Assembly (NCBI GenBank): GCA_020431915.1
Contig: JAGQHJ010000002.1
Span: forward strand, 1-49,077
Length of the DNA: 49,077 nt
Reading direction: 5' to 3'
Source: Cyanobacteria bacterium HKST-UBA04
GTDB taxonomy: Bacteria; Cyanobacteriota; Vampirovibrionia; Vampirovibrionales; JAGQHJ01
The first letter of the stretch is position 1. Every line of letters begins with the position of its first letter. Below, piece after piece: positions 24,566-34,127 of this stretch. Position numbers and translations under genes: made by a program. The notes beneath the pieces were generated by a model, which worked only from the letters and a program-made list of their open reading frames with translations, did not search any database and had not been told where the DNA came from.

Positions 24566-24571
24566 TATAAT
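24566..24571 (+). promoter_or_regulatory. Promoter -10 candidate for STAND-lysA-cdaA
   Basis: Consensus TATAAT at 24566-24571 in CAGTATAATGG. No convincing -35 lies 16-18 bases upstream; a hairpin occupies that position. Leader to the ATG at 24683 about 105 bases. Confidence 0.45.
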
Positions 24572-24682
24572 GGTGCCTTAGCACGATAGAGGCCGTGGCG
24601 CATCTGTTTTGGTTGGCTGTTATGCCGAATAACCCGCTTCAGGACCCCAAAAACACTGTGGGGGTTGCGCCCTAGAGACGGT

Positions 24683-27600
24683 ATGAGTTACCAGGGTCAG
24701 GATTTCCCGACATTGATGATCAGCACAGCACCCAGCCCCCAAAGCGACACGATGGACACATCCAGCAGTAAGCCACACCACGTCAGGGACCATGACGACC
24801 CCACCATCCCATTTTGCCAGGGACGAAGCCGTGAACAGAAGCGGCTGCTCGATATTTTAAAGGCGTGTCGGCAGGGTGAAGGGAGTGCCGTTTTAATCAC
24901 CGGTGCCGAAGGGATTGGCAAGTCCACCCTGATTGAAGCCCTGATGCACCAGGCCTATACCACCCACCGGAATCAGCTGCGGGCCTATACCCGCACCCTG
25001 AGCCTGAACATCCCGCTGCATCCCGCCGCAAGTGTCGACGAGCTGACGGGCCGGCTGGCCGACGAGCTGGATTTGCTGGCCAAAGCCGTCTTTGAATACC
25101 AGCTGGACCAGGTCTCCGACGATTTGCACGACCTGGGGCTGCAGTGGACCACCCGCCAGTTCATTGAACTGTACGAACCCATATTTGACTACCCGACGCA
25201 GTTCAACAACCCCGACGCCATTGGCCTCCTGCTCAAGGAGAAACTGTCCAAAGCCCTACCTTTCCTCAAGCGCGTAAACATGGGCGCCGAACGTAAGCTC
25301 GACGGCATCATCGATCACCTGAACTCGCCATGGTCCATCCTGTATGCCGGGTTTAGAACCGGGCGTATCGACGGCTACGAGGCCCTGCTCAAAACCATTC
25401 GTCCCGAAGCCCTGCCGGTTTTTGATCCCGTAGCCCCCCGCCCCCTTAACCCCAAGGAATTTGAGGCCACCCTGACCCACGCCCAGGTACTTGCCGTATC
25501 GGTAGCCGCCTGCATGAACGCCATCAGCCGCATTCTGGCCATGTACCAACAGGCGTTTATTGTTAGCCTGGACCAGTTTGACAGCCTGGCCGAGGCCCCC
25601 GTGGTGGTACAACAGGCCACCAAGGCATTTATTAGCAGCATTATTGGCGATACCGTAGGCGCCTGCGAACACCAGGCGTACCACGGGTTGATTGTGGTAG
25701 CGTGCCGAAGCGAGCAGGAAAGCTACCTGCTTAACGACGGCCTGATGGACCTGTTTAACCACCACCTGCTGCTGGGCCCCCTGGCGTTTGAAACACAGCA
25801 AACCCTGTTGACCGCCCATTTGGATCAGCAGGGGATTGTCATGGAAGAGGGGGTAAGCGACGCCATTTTGCAGCTAACCCGAGGCAACCCCGGCTGGATT
25901 GCCGTGGCCAATAACCTGCTTAACCTGCCCACGTCGACGCAACCTGCCACGACCGAACCAAACGCAGTGCAGCACGTCATCAACTTCAAGCGGTATCGGG
26001 AACACTTTGCCGTGAACCATCCCGGCGAATGGATAGACTTGCTGCTGAACCAGCTTCGCCTGGCCTTCGTTGGCGACCGTATCCCGGTCGAACCCCTGCT
26101 GACGAAAATGGTCAACCGCTTCAACCGGTCCCCCTTTAGCCTCGACAGCCTGTCGGCGCTTTTTGGCGACGCCATCGACGAAGCCGACCTTTCCACCTTC
26201 CTCAACATGCTGATCGGTTACGGGTTTGTCGAACCCTACTTCCCGCACCACCCCAACTTCGAAAACCATTACTGGTTTGTCTCCGCCTTTTATTTCTCGG
26301 CCCTGCAACGCCAACTGTGCAGTACCGAACCGGGGCTGTCGAACGAAGACAAGGTCAGCGCCTTGAAACGTATCGTGCCGCTGGCCATTGAAAGCGGCCA
26401 GATGGATTATGAACGGGTCATCAGCATCCTGACCATGGCCGCCTCGCTGGACAATGCCGACTTGGTCACCTTCCTTGAACAGGCGCTGACACAGGCCTGC
26501 CAGGCATCGTCTCAGAACGATTCGGACACTGCCGACACCGCCAGCGGATGCACCAACCCCAGTGGCCTGCTCGGTGGACTGGCGGCCCTGGCCGGCCACA
26601 GCCAGAGCCCTCAGGCCCTAAACACCCTGGTTGATGCCCTGCGCCACGAACAAGCCGACGTACGCCTGGCCGCCTGCCAGCAACTGGGGCAATGCCTGGC
26701 TTATTTCAGCAACGCCGACAGCAGCCTGTTAACCCCCATTGCAGAACGGCTTTGTGTGGTGGCAGCCAAAGACAGTGGCCCGGTAAAAGCCGCTGCCTAC
26801 GCGGTGCTTGCCCAGAACGTCTTCCTGGCCCAGCATACGTCCGTCGAGCAGTTCCGCAGCATCTTCGAACAGGGCCTTCGCCTCGATAACGACACCATCC
26901 AGCTAATCAGTATCCGTGGTCTCAGCAGCCTGGGCATCCAGTCCATTGAGCTGCTGCACGTCATCCAGACCCTCCTCAACCACGACGGCGTTCCCACACA
27001 ACTGGCCCAGGCCGCCCTGGAGGCCCTGACCACCTTCGAAAAAGATCACCTGATGCCCGTACTGGTTGATTTCTTGGAAACCCAACCAGAACACGCGCTT
27101 TGGGGTCAGGCCCTGAGCTTGATGCTGGATATTGATCCGGCCACGGCAAGCCCCTGGCTAGGCGACGCGTTGCTTAGCGACCGGATGGACGTGGACACCA
27201 AACTGTCGATTGTTCGCAGCCTCGGCAGTACCCGAAATACCGATTATGAACGGTTGTTGTGTAACTTCCTCAATACCGCCGCCCAAGCCGATCAGCCGGC
27301 AATCGAACCGGAATTGCGGTGGATGGCCATTCGCAGCCTGGGCTGGATTGGTTCGGGCATGGACGCCTACAACACCATTCGAAACCAGTTGCCTCACAGC
27401 CTGGATGACCCCATTGTCGAGCAGACGATTCGCCAAACCCTCATTACCATGGGGCGCCGCCTGTCCATCGACAAGGACGATCTGGTTACCGTCGACATCC
27501 ACGCCGACCCAACGACCCCAACAACTCATGCCAGTGCCCCGCCCCTGCTGGCCCAATCCGGTTTGGCTTCAGCCGATTCTGCCCCGTTGGAGGAGGCCAT

Positions 27601-27694
27601 CCCCTCCACCGCAAACGAGCCCTGGACCCCCAGCACCGGCTGGGTTGAAAAGGAACGATCACTCAACGACATCTTTCCGGCTCAAATTGGCTAG
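24683..27694 (+). CDS. STAND-type NTPase with C-terminal HEAT repeats
   Basis: About 1003 residues. After a short disordered start there is a P-loop NTPase domain (about 45-420). It has Walker A ITGAEGIGKSTLIEAL (around 73-86), a hydrophobic Walker B strand FIVSLDQFD (around 292-299) and RGNPGWIAVANNLLN, typical of AP-ATPase/STAND winged ends. A helical connector follows, then many HEAT-like repeats (about 570-950): LNTLVDALRHEQADVRLAAC, VAAKDSGPVKAAAYAVL, LAQAALEALTTFEKD. The tail is Thr/Pro-rich. STAND proteins act as switches that oligomerise on sensing a ligand; many are immune sensors, others are regulators. No effector domain (nuclease, TIR, protease) is visible. lysA starts 17 bases later, so an operon with a housekeeping gene is likely. 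Confidence 0.8.
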   Translation: MSYQGQDFPTLMISTAPSPQSDTMDTSSSKPHHVRDHDDPTIPFCQGRSREQKRLLDILKACRQGEGSAVLITGAEGIGKSTLIEALMHQAYTTHRNQLRAYTRTLSLNIPLHPAASVDELTGRLADELDLLAKAVFEYQLDQVSDDLHDLGLQWTTRQFIELYEPIFDYPTQFNNPDAIGLLLKEKLSKALPFLKRVNMGAERKLDGIIDHLNSPWSILYAGFRTGRIDGYEALLKTIRPEALPVFDPVAPRPLNPKEFEATLTHAQVLAVSVAACMNAISRILAMYQQAFIVSLDQFDSLAEAPVVVQQATKAFISSIIGDTVGACEHQAYHGLIVVACRSEQESYLLNDGLMDLFNHHLLLGPLAFETQQTLLTAHLDQQGIVMEEGVSDAILQLTRGNPGWIAVANNLLNLPTSTQPATTEPNAVQHVINFKRYREHFAVNHPGEWIDLLLNQLRLAFVGDRIPVEPLLTKMVNRFNRSPFSLDSLSALFGDAIDEADLSTFLNMLIGYGFVEPYFPHHPNFENHYWFVSAFYFSALQRQLCSTEPGLSNEDKVSALKRIVPLAIESGQMDYERVISILTMAASLDNADLVTFLEQALTQACQASSQNDSDTADTASGCTNPSGLLGGLAALAGHSQSPQALNTLVDALRHEQADVRLAACQQLGQCLAYFSNADSSLLTPIAERLCVVAAKDSGPVKAAAYAVLAQNVFLAQHTSVEQFRSIFEQGLRLDNDTIQLISIRGLSSLGIQSIELLHVIQTLLNHDGVPTQLAQAALEALTTFEKDHLMPVLVDFLETQPEHALWGQALSLMLDIDPATASPWLGDALLSDRMDVDTKLSIVRSLGSTRNTDYERLLCNFLNTAAQADQPAIEPELRWMAIRSLGWIGSGMDAYNTIRNQLPHSLDDPIVEQTIRQTLITMGRRLSIDKDDLVTVDIHADPTTPTTHASAPPLLAQSGLASADSAPLEEAIPSTANEPWTPSTGWVEKERSLNDIFPAQIG

Positions 27695-27711
27695 GGCTTT
27701 GTGACGGCATT

Positions 27712-29064
27712 ATGACGGCTGCTGCTTCACCCAACACCCGTATCGAACCGGCTTCCCATGCGACCAGCGGCAGCGAGGTCCTTATTGGTGGTTGTCCGGT
27801 ATCGGATCTCGCCCGGCAGTTCGGCACGCCCCTGTACGTGCTGGACCAAGCCTCCCTGACCGGCATGGCCCGGGCCTATCAGGCCATGCTCGACACCTAC
27901 CCCGGCGAGTCGCTGGTGTTGTTTGCCGCCAAGGCCCATTGCAACATGGGCCTGTGCCAGCTCATGCAGCAGCTCGACTGCGGCCTTGACCTGGTGTCGG
28001 GAGGCGAGGTGCACACGGCCCGGCAAGCCGGCTTTAATTTGGCCAACACCCTGTTCAACGGCAACAACAAAAGCGATGACGAGCTGGCCTATGCCCTGGC
28101 CCATGGGGTGGGGCTGATTAGCGTGGACAACGCCACCGAGCTGGAACAGTTGGCCCGGGTCGCCATGGCCAATGGCCGCCATGCCACCATCCTGCTGCGC
28201 GTGGCCCCAGGCATCGAGTGCCATACCCACGACTACATCAAGACCGGCCATCTCGACAGCAAGTTCGGGTTTGACCTGAGCCAGATTGATGCGGCCCTGA
28301 AGACCATTTCAACAGCCAATTCGGCAGGCAATAGCCCCGTATTAACCCTGGCGGGCCTGCATGCGCACATCGGCTCGCAGATTTTCGAGCTGCAACCCTA
28401 CCAGGATCTGGCGACCACCATGCTGGCCGAATACGAGCGAATCCGCCGCCAGCACGGGCTGGTAATGACCCACATCGATTTGGGGGGCGGACTGGGCATC
28501 AAATACACCGAGGCGGACGACCCGCCCAGTGTCGAGACCCTCGCCGGTACCCTCGTCAAGGCACTGGTTGACGCCTGTGATGCCGTCCAATACCCCTACC
28601 CCAAACTGCTCATTGAACCAGGCCGAAGCATGGTGGCCACGGCCGGCACCACCCTGTACGAAATCGGCAGCTTCAAGCATATCCCCCAACTGGACAAAAC
28701 CTACGTGGCCGTTAACGGCGGCATGGGCGACAACATCCGCGTGGCCCTGTACCAGGCCCAGTATACGGCCCGGGTAGCCACCCGAATCAACGAACCCCAT
28801 ACCAAGCCCGTGGCACTGGTCGGGCGCTACTGCGAGTCGGGCGATATCCTGTTTGACCGGCTGCTGGTACCCGAAACCATTGCCCCAGGCGATCTGCTGA
28901 TTGTCTACGGCACCGGGGCCTACAACGCCTCAATGGCCTCTAACTACAACCGGGTGCCCCGTCCAGCCACCGTCCTGGTTAAGGACGGGCAAGCGCAGGT
29001 ACTGGTAAAACGCGAAACCTGGGATGACATGACCCGGCTCGATCTCCCCTTAAGACCCGTATAG
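27712..29064 (+). CDS. lysA: Diaminopimelate decarboxylase
   Basis: PLP enzyme converting meso-diaminopimelate to L-lysine, the last step of lysine synthesis. 450 residues, with the alanine-racemase-like barrel and C-terminal beta domain. Lys74 in FAAKAHCN binds PLP (usually YAxKAN). Other hallmarks are LHAHIGSQI, GGGLGIKY, EPGRSMVA, CESGDIL and the YGTGAYNASMAS end motif. ATG 27712 lies 17 bases after the STAND gene stop. cdaA follows 139 bases on. Diaminopimelate is also a cell-wall precursor, so this gene and cdaA both touch envelope physiology, but the linkage may be accidental. Confidence 0.95.
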   Translation: MTAAASPNTRIEPASHATSGSEVLIGGCPVSDLARQFGTPLYVLDQASLTGMARAYQAMLDTYPGESLVLFAAKAHCNMGLCQLMQQLDCGLDLVSGGEVHTARQAGFNLANTLFNGNNKSDDELAYALAHGVGLISVDNATELEQLARVAMANGRHATILLRVAPGIECHTHDYIKTGHLDSKFGFDLSQIDAALKTISTANSAGNSPVLTLAGLHAHIGSQIFELQPYQDLATTMLAEYERIRRQHGLVMTHIDLGGGLGIKYTEADDPPSVETLAGTLVKALVDACDAVQYPYPKLLIEPGRSMVATAGTTLYEIGSFKHIPQLDKTYVAVNGGMGDNIRVALYQAQYTARVATRINEPHTKPVALVGRYCESGDILFDRLLVPETIAPGDLLIVYGTGAYNASMASNYNRVPRPATVLVKDGQAQVLVKRETWDDMTRLDLPLRPV

Positions 29065-29203
29065 CTTGATCACCCTTTCTCCTTTTACGGCGTTTACGTA
29101 CAATAAGGGAAGTTTGGGGCCTTCGGCAGGCGATGCCGGGTTTTTTAACCACCCTCCCCTCTTGAAGTGCCCAACAGGTGTTTTAACACAGGTGGATTCC
29201 GTA

Positions 29204-30205
29204 TTGCTGCTTCCCTCCTCGTTTGATGCCACCATGCTGGCCGACTTCCTGCCCCTCGACATTGGGTCATGGCTGGGCTCAACCACGGTAGCGTGGAAAT
29301 TTGTCCTGCAGCTTGTCATTATCGTGGCCGTCGCCGCCCTGATTTATGCCAAGATCCATGGCACCTACGCAGCCAAACTGCTGCAGGGGCTGGCGTTTGT
29401 GATGGGGTGCTACCTGCTGGCCGATATCCTCGACCTGAACATCCTGCACCAGATTCTGGGGGTAGTGCTACAGATTTTGATTATCGGTTTCATCATCCTG
29501 TTTCAACCGGAATTACGGCGCTTGATGGCGTTTTTAGGCCAACCCGACCTGCTGGGCAAGTTTGCGTTTACCCACTCGGCCTCACAAAGCAGCTCGGACG
29601 TGGTCAGCGAACTGCTCGAAGCGGTGCGCCTGCTCAGCAAAACCAAAACCGGGGCCTTGATTGTGCTGGAATCGCAATCCGCCTCCAGCAGCGACTACCT
29701 GGAAGCCGGTACCCCGATGGACGCCAAGCTCAGCGCAGAACTGCTGCTAACCGTCTTCCACCCCAACACACCCTTGCATGACGGGGCGGTTATCATCAAC
29801 CACAACCACCGCTTGATGGCCGCCGGCGTACTGCTTCCGCTAAGCGAAAACCCGAAGCTAAGCTGGCAATACGGCACGCGCCACCGAGCCGCGCTGGGGT
29901 TAAGCGAGGTGTCGGACAGTTGTTGCATTGTCATTTCCGAAGAGACAGGGCGTATCTCCTACACCGAGCTGGGTGCCATCACCCAGATTCAGGACACGGC
30001 CGAATTGAAAGATCGCCTGGAGACTCACTACAACATCATCCTCGACGACACCCTGCGGGGGGGCAAGGGGTCGAAACGCACCTCGCTTGGTGATCTGCTG
30101 CAACCCGAATTTATTGCCCGGCTCTTTACCAAGCAGGTACAGGCCGACGTGACCAAGGAGCTGTCGGGCTCCGGTGGCGGCAGTAGCAGCAAGGAAAACA
30201 ACTAG
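29204..30205 (+). CDS. cdaA: Diadenylate cyclase CdaA (c-di-AMP synthase)
   Basis: 333 residues from the TTG at 29204, which has AGGTGG 8 bases upstream; earlier in-frame starts give a poor N-terminus. Three membrane spans occupy about residues 34-100. The DAC domain follows, with HDGAVII (Asp-Gly-Ala at 193-195) and GTRHRAALG (224-232), the two catalytic motifs. It condenses two ATP to cyclic di-AMP at the inner face of the membrane; the nucleotide controls potassium and turgor and cell-wall homeostasis. The tail after the domain is extended and Ser/Gly-rich. CdaA is usually followed by ybbR and glmM; neither is adjacent here. A phosphohexomutase lies 10 kb away. Confidence 0.94.
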   Translation: MLLPSSFDATMLADFLPLDIGSWLGSTTVAWKFVLQLVIIVAVAALIYAKIHGTYAAKLLQGLAFVMGCYLLADILDLNILHQILGVVLQILIIGFIILFQPELRRLMAFLGQPDLLGKFAFTHSASQSSSDVVSELLEAVRLLSKTKTGALIVLESQSASSSDYLEAGTPMDAKLSAELLLTVFHPNTPLHDGAVIINHNHRLMAAGVLLPLSENPKLSWQYGTRHRAALGLSEVSDSCCIVISEETGRISYTELGAITQIQDTAELKDRLETHYNIILDDTLRGGKGSKRTSLGDLLQPEFIARLFTKQVQADVTKELSGSGGGSSSKENN

Positions 30206-30228
30206 CCTATTGGCCGTACCTAGGTCAC

Positions 30229-31275
30229 TTATTCGCCATACCAGCCTAAGCGGTAGGCGTTGGCATGAGACTGCAATTGACCCAGGTCGTAGCGATATTC
30301 CGGCCCGTTCGGTCCGTCAATAAGGGTTACCGAGGAGGAGGGCACTTTGCTGCCCTCGAACATGGCCTGTGGCGCTTCTTCAACCAACTCGGCCAACAGC
30401 GTTTGTACAACCTGGCTTTGCTGGGCTGGCGACAGCTCATGCATGTCAATGTCGACAGGTGGGGTAGGGTCGTTCGGATCAATAGAATCATTAGGGTCAG
30501 TAAACAGCTCCGGCGGCTTGGCTGCTTCTGCCGCGTCGGCTGACGGTTGGCCGGACCGCGCTTTTATTTGGCCCTGTGTGAAATTCACCACCCGGGCAGA
30601 AAAATCGAGCGGGCCATCGCCGTGTTTAACATTGGGATCCACGGTAAAGGTCGTCAGCACCTGATCGGGTGTATACACCATTACCTGCAGGGCCGGGCGA
30701 TTGTTGATCTCGATGAAGCCGCCATGCTCGCCCATTCGGTTTAAGAAGCTCGTCAAATGAGCCAGTGGCGTGTTGGAGTGCATGGGCGGTGCCGTGGCAG
30801 CATGGGGAACCGCCAGGTAGGAATAGGGCCGGTCGAATTGGGTAGGGATGCCAATATTGCTGGCACTGCGCCGAAGGGAATGGGTCGCTGCAAACTGGGG
30901 CGGCACCGTCTGCAAAAGCACCACCACCGTACCGTCGGAGCGGCTGTATGAGAGCGGACCATCTTCCTTGGGGTTGAGGACAAACCCACCCTTTAACCCT
31001 TGCAAATAGCCGGTGCGGCGATCCAACACCGTCATCAGCTCGGCCAGGGCCAAACCCTGCTGCCGGGTTCGGTCAGGTACAGCCACCTCGTTGAGCAGGT
31101 GGGTTGTACCGGTTGCCGCATGAACCTGATGGCCCGGCCCAAGTTCAAGTGTATCGGCATCAAGTTGGGCGGCACCAAACGACGTTGTTGCGACAGGGTG
31201 TAACTTAGACGACACACGGCCGTATTGGGGGTGTTGGGGGGCGTGATCAGCAAATTGGACAGCAGCCATTCTCAT
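30229..31275 (-). CDS. Hypothetical protein
   Basis: 348 residues from an ATG at 31275, with AGGA about 11 bases upstream; a longer frame exists but starts in unlikely sequence. No signal peptide or membrane span. The middle has beta-rich blocks (QGLKGGFVLNPKEDGPLSYS, VVVLLQTVPPQFAAT, FIEINNRPALQVMVYTPDQ). An acidic disordered segment follows (TDPNDSIDPNDPTPPVDID), then a helical end. No family was recognised. It reads from the xerD side toward cdaA and converges with it across 23 bases. Probably a cytosolic lineage-specific protein. Confidence 0.6.
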   Translation of the reverse strand: MRMAAVQFADHAPQHPQYGRVSSKLHPVATTSFGAAQLDADTLELGPGHQVHAATGTTHLLNEVAVPDRTRQQGLALAELMTVLDRRTGYLQGLKGGFVLNPKEDGPLSYSRSDGTVVVLLQTVPPQFAATHSLRRSASNIGIPTQFDRPYSYLAVPHAATAPPMHSNTPLAHLTSFLNRMGEHGGFIEINNRPALQVMVYTPDQVLTTFTVDPNVKHGDGPLDFSARVVNFTQGQIKARSGQPSADAAEAAKPPELFTDPNDSIDPNDPTPPVDIDMHELSPAQQSQVVQTLLAELVEEAPQAMFEGSKVPSSSVTLIDGPNGPEYRYDLGQLQSHANAYRLGWYGE

Positions 31276-31433
31276 GGACCATTCATTCCTATCAGCATGG
31301 GTGGGCGAAACGGGAAACACACAAAAGCTAAAAGCACCTTCGTTACAATAAAAGCGGCCACCCCCCGTCAAATTGCCTTCTACGAGCCCAAGGCCCCAAA
31401 ACCGTTACAGACCCTATTCTGGTTAAACACGCC

Positions 31434-32336
31434 CTAGTTAAATACGCTGTCGTGGGCTTTTTGAATGTGCTTGCGACTGACGTGGGTATAAATCTGCGTG
31501 GTGCTAATGTCGCTGTGGCCCAGTAGTTCCTGCACCACGCGCAAGTCGGCCCCGTTTTCGAGCATGTGGGTAGCAAAGCTGTGGCGCAGGGTATGGGGCG
31601 AAATGGCCTTGCCCATCCGTTGCCCAAGGCCCTTGAGCAGACGGTACACCTCGTAGCGATCAATGGCCTGCCCGCCCTCGGTCACCAGAAACGGCTCGTC
31701 GGACCGGCGCTTGGGCATGTCCGTCAGGTATTGCGTCAGCAAAGCCACGGTCACGTCACCAACCGGAATCAGTCGCTCCTTGTTGCCCTTGCCCGAACAG
31801 CGCACGTAACCTCCTTCCAGGTTCACGTCCTGCCAGCGCAGCTCAATGAGCTCGCTGACGCGCAGGCCGCAGGCATACAACAGTTCAACAGCCACCTTGT
31901 GGCTCAGGGGCAAATCCGGCGACTGCAGCAGTTTCTGCACGTCGCGCACGCTTAACACCTTGGGCAGGTTGCGCATGGTTTTGGGCAAGTCAATAAACTC
32001 AAAGGGATTGACGGCGACGGCCTCCTGCCGTATTAGCCACTGGTAAAACCCTTTGAGGCTGCTGACCTTCCTGACAATGGTCCGGGTCTTGGCGCCTTCC
32101 TTGCGCAGGTGCCGCAAAAACGCGTTGATAACCCGGCGCTCTTCGGTAGGCACCGGCGACGGCCCCGGCTTAAACAGGTTTTGTTGCGCCGACTGGGCCG
32201 AAGCCGCTTCATCGGCCTCGACAAAATCGATAAACTGCAGCACGTCACGCTCGTAAGCGGCACAGGTATGCTCGGAGTACCCCCGCTGGGCACGCAGGTA
32301 TTCCAAATAATCGGCCAGGGCCTGATGCGGCAGCAT
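31434..32336 (-). CDS. xerD: Tyrosine recombinase of the XerC/XerD type
   Basis: 300 residues. The SAM-like N-terminal core-binding domain carries an extra insert of about 20 residues (around 42-63, Ala/Gln/Pro-rich). The catalytic domain has all active-site residues: Arg159 (ACGLRVSEL), Lys183 (GKGNKER), His248 and Arg251 (HTLRHSFATH), His274 (LLGHSDI) and nucleophile Tyr283 (QIYTHV). Expected role: resolution of chromosome dimers at dif. Whether it is XerC, XerD or a single Xer is not decidable. The context is chromosomal, with no integron or phage genes beside it. An extended -10 promoter sits just upstream. Confidence 0.9.
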   Translation of the reverse strand: MLPHQALADYLEYLRAQRGYSEHTCAAYERDVLQFIDFVEADEAASAQSAQQNLFKPGPSPVPTEERRVINAFLRHLRKEGAKTRTIVRKVSSLKGFYQWLIRQEAVAVNPFEFIDLPKTMRNLPKVLSVRDVQKLLQSPDLPLSHKVAVELLYACGLRVSELIELRWQDVNLEGGYVRCSGKGNKERLIPVGDVTVALLTQYLTDMPKRRSDEPFLVTEGGQAIDRYEVYRLLKGLGQRMGKAISPHTLRHSFATHMLENGADLRVVQELLGHSDISTTQIYTHVSRKHIQKAHDSVFN

Positions 32337-32376
32337 AGATGAACGCTAACCCCCGTTGGGTTTCTATCCTGCCCCC

Positions 32377-32385
32377 ATTATATCA
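32377..32385 (-). promoter_or_regulatory. Extended -10 promoter for xerD
   Basis: On the minus strand the sequence reads TGATATAAT, a TGn-extended consensus -10. It lies about 40 bases before the xerD ATG at 32336. No -35 is evident, as is common for extended -10 promoters. Confidence 0.55.
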
Positions 32386-32444
32386 GCCCACATGAATACC
32401 CGTACCCTTCACAGCATTTACACCAACAGGGTAATACAGCGTCT

Positions 32445-32525
32445 AGGCAAAGGCGCACGCAGACGAGGGAGCGTAGTAAAACCTACGTGACTGAGACGAG
32501 CAGGTTTGCAACACAGAAGATGCCT
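32445..32525. repeat. Dispersed hairpin element, copy 1
   Basis: Outer arms AGGCA/TGCCT. The central stem CGTAG (32472-32476) pairs with CTACG (32483-32487) around a 6-base loop. Flanking blocks AAGGCGC, GCAGACGAGG, TGACTGAGACGAGCAG and GCAACACAGAAG recur, in reverse complement, in the element at 37317-37407. Lies between pilT and xerD, just past the pilT stop. Confidence 0.65.
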
Positions 32526-32543
32526 GAACTGTTGCTGAGCAAA

Positions 32544-33626
32544 TTAGGCGACAGCGCCGATTTGGCCCAAGATACGCCGCAAATCGTCGGGACGGGTGGT
32601 TTTGCTCAGGGCATCCTCCAGCGTGACACTGCCGGCCTGGTACAGATCCTTGAGCGACATCTCGAGCGTCTGCATCCCGTATTCCTGGCCCATCTGGATA
32701 GCCGAGTACATCTGGGCCGTCTTGCCCTCGCGCACCATGTTGGCAATGGCCGGCGTAACGACCATGATCTCCTGAGCCAGGGCCCGGCCCTTCTTCTCGT
32801 TAAACTCGTTTAGTCGGGGCACCAAAGCCTGCGAAAATACGGCACAAAGCGAACTGGACAATTGCACCCGGATCTGATGCTGTTGTTCGGGAGGAAACAC
32901 GTCCACAATCCGGTCGACGGTCTGGATGGCGCTGGAGGTGTGGAGGGTACCCATCACCAAGTGGCCCGTTTCAGCTGCGGTGATGGCCAGCTGAATGGTT
33001 TCCAGGTCGCGCATCTCACCGACCAGAACCACGTCCGGGTCTTCGCGCAATGCTGACTTCAGGGCGTTGGCAAAGCTTCGGGTGTCTTGTCCCAGCTCGC
33101 GCTGATGCACAATGCTTCGCTTGGACTCATGCAAAAATTCGATGGGATCCTCGATCGTCAGGATATGCTCGGCCTTGTTCTCGTTGATCCAATTGATCAT
33201 GGCAGCCAGCGTCGTGGACTTACCACTACCCGTGGCCCCCGTAACCAGAATCAGGCCCCGGGGACGGTTGGCCACATCGATGACAATCTGCGGCAGGTTA
33301 AGCTGATCTGCCGTCGGCACCGTGGAATTAATGGTCCGCAAAGCCGTGGCGTAGGTGCCTCGGTTCTTGTACACGTTAACCCGGAAACGGCCAATCCCTT
33401 GAACCCCGTAGGAGAAGTCGAGCTCCCAGTTCTGTTCGAGCACCCGGCGCTGCTCGTTGTTGAGCAGGCTGAAAATAAGCTTGTGGGCATCGTCTTTGTT
33501 CAGCGCCGGATATTCGGCACGAACCAGCTTACCGTCAATCCGGTATACCGGCGGCACCCCAACGGAGATGTGAATATCACTGGCACCACGCGACGTGGCT
33601 TCGGCCAGAATTTCTTCCATTAACAT
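32544..33626 (-). CDS. pilT: Type IV pilus retraction ATPase PilT
   Basis: 360 residues, full length. The N-terminal PAS-like domain has SDIHISVGVPPVYRIDG. The ATPase core has Walker A GATGSGKST (130-138), an Asp box near HILTIEDPIEFLH, Walker B VVLVGEMRDLETI and the His box GHLVMGTLHTSSA. The C-terminal helix IANMVREGKTAQM corresponds to the PilT AIRNLIRE motif. The hexamer disassembles pilin at the membrane base, driving twitching motility or DNA uptake. ATG 33626 or the in-frame ATG two codons on are both possible. pilB, pilC and secretin genes are not present nearby; a prepilin gene stands divergently about 500 bases upstream. Confidence 0.94.
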   Translation of the reverse strand: MLMEEILAEATSRGASDIHISVGVPPVYRIDGKLVRAEYPALNKDDAHKLIFSLLNNEQRRVLEQNWELDFSYGVQGIGRFRVNVYKNRGTYATALRTINSTVPTADQLNLPQIVIDVANRPRGLILVTGATGSGKSTTLAAMINWINENKAEHILTIEDPIEFLHESKRSIVHQRELGQDTRSFANALKSALREDPDVVLVGEMRDLETIQLAITAAETGHLVMGTLHTSSAIQTVDRIVDVFPPEQQHQIRVQLSSSLCAVFSQALVPRLNEFNEKKGRALAQEIMVVTPAIANMVREGKTAQMYSAIQMGQEYGMQTLEMSLKDLYQAGSVTLEDALSKTTRPDDLRRILGQIGAVA

Positions 33627-33899
33627 AAGCGGTCAGACGGGTCCTGTCATTGGCACCACCAGGATCCAGGGTCAAAGTCCAGGATCAGGGTGAGCGCGGC
33701 CTTGGCATCCGGCACAGACCGCCAAAAAGCGGAAAGCACCCCAAGCTCATACGTCTTTTTATTGTAAAGAAGAAAGCCGTTGGGGCGTACCCCCCATACA
33801 AGGGATCTGCCGGTAACCCGGCTCAACCAAACAACCCAGCCAGCCAAAAAACCAAACATGCCCCATGTCCAGACGGTATGGGCCCCCAGTCACCCTGAA

Positions 33900-33995
33900 T
33901 CGGCCCGATATATTGCAAAATATTACAATTTAACCCCACCCGTAATGTATATCTATATATTGCCGAATATATATACAACACTGTATTTTCGCCTG
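33900..33995 (+). promoter_or_regulatory. AT-rich promoter region before the prepilin gene
   Basis: A sharp AT-rich island in GC-rich surroundings, with TTGCAAAATATTACAATTTAA near 33918 and ATATATTGCCGAATATATATAC near 33952. Several -10-like hexamers (TACAAT, TATATA) are present and I cannot choose one. The CACA-N20-TATAWT element of other genes is not seen here. Confidence 0.45.
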
Positions 33996-34127
33996 TTCTG
34001 GTGTCTTGAGCGAGCCAGACGGGCCAGTTTTCAAGCCGATGCAGGTCCTCTCACGGGCTCTTCATACAGCTTATTCCTTCAAGCAGCGCGTCCAAAGACA
34101 AAAAGAGTTAGCCATACCGTGCGATCG

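Noticed and set aside
24683..27694. STAND NTPase as a clear defence gene
   Set aside because: No nuclease, TIR, protease or other effector domain, and it sits next to lysA and cdaA; kept only as a sensor of unknown role.
31434..32336. Tyrosine recombinase as sign of an integrated element
   Set aside because: The sequence is of chromosomal Xer type, and neighbours are housekeeping genes without attachment-site duplications that I can see.
33647..33859. 70-codon minus-strand frame upstream of pilT
   Set aside because: No ribosome site and no recognisable protein pattern; region more likely regulatory.
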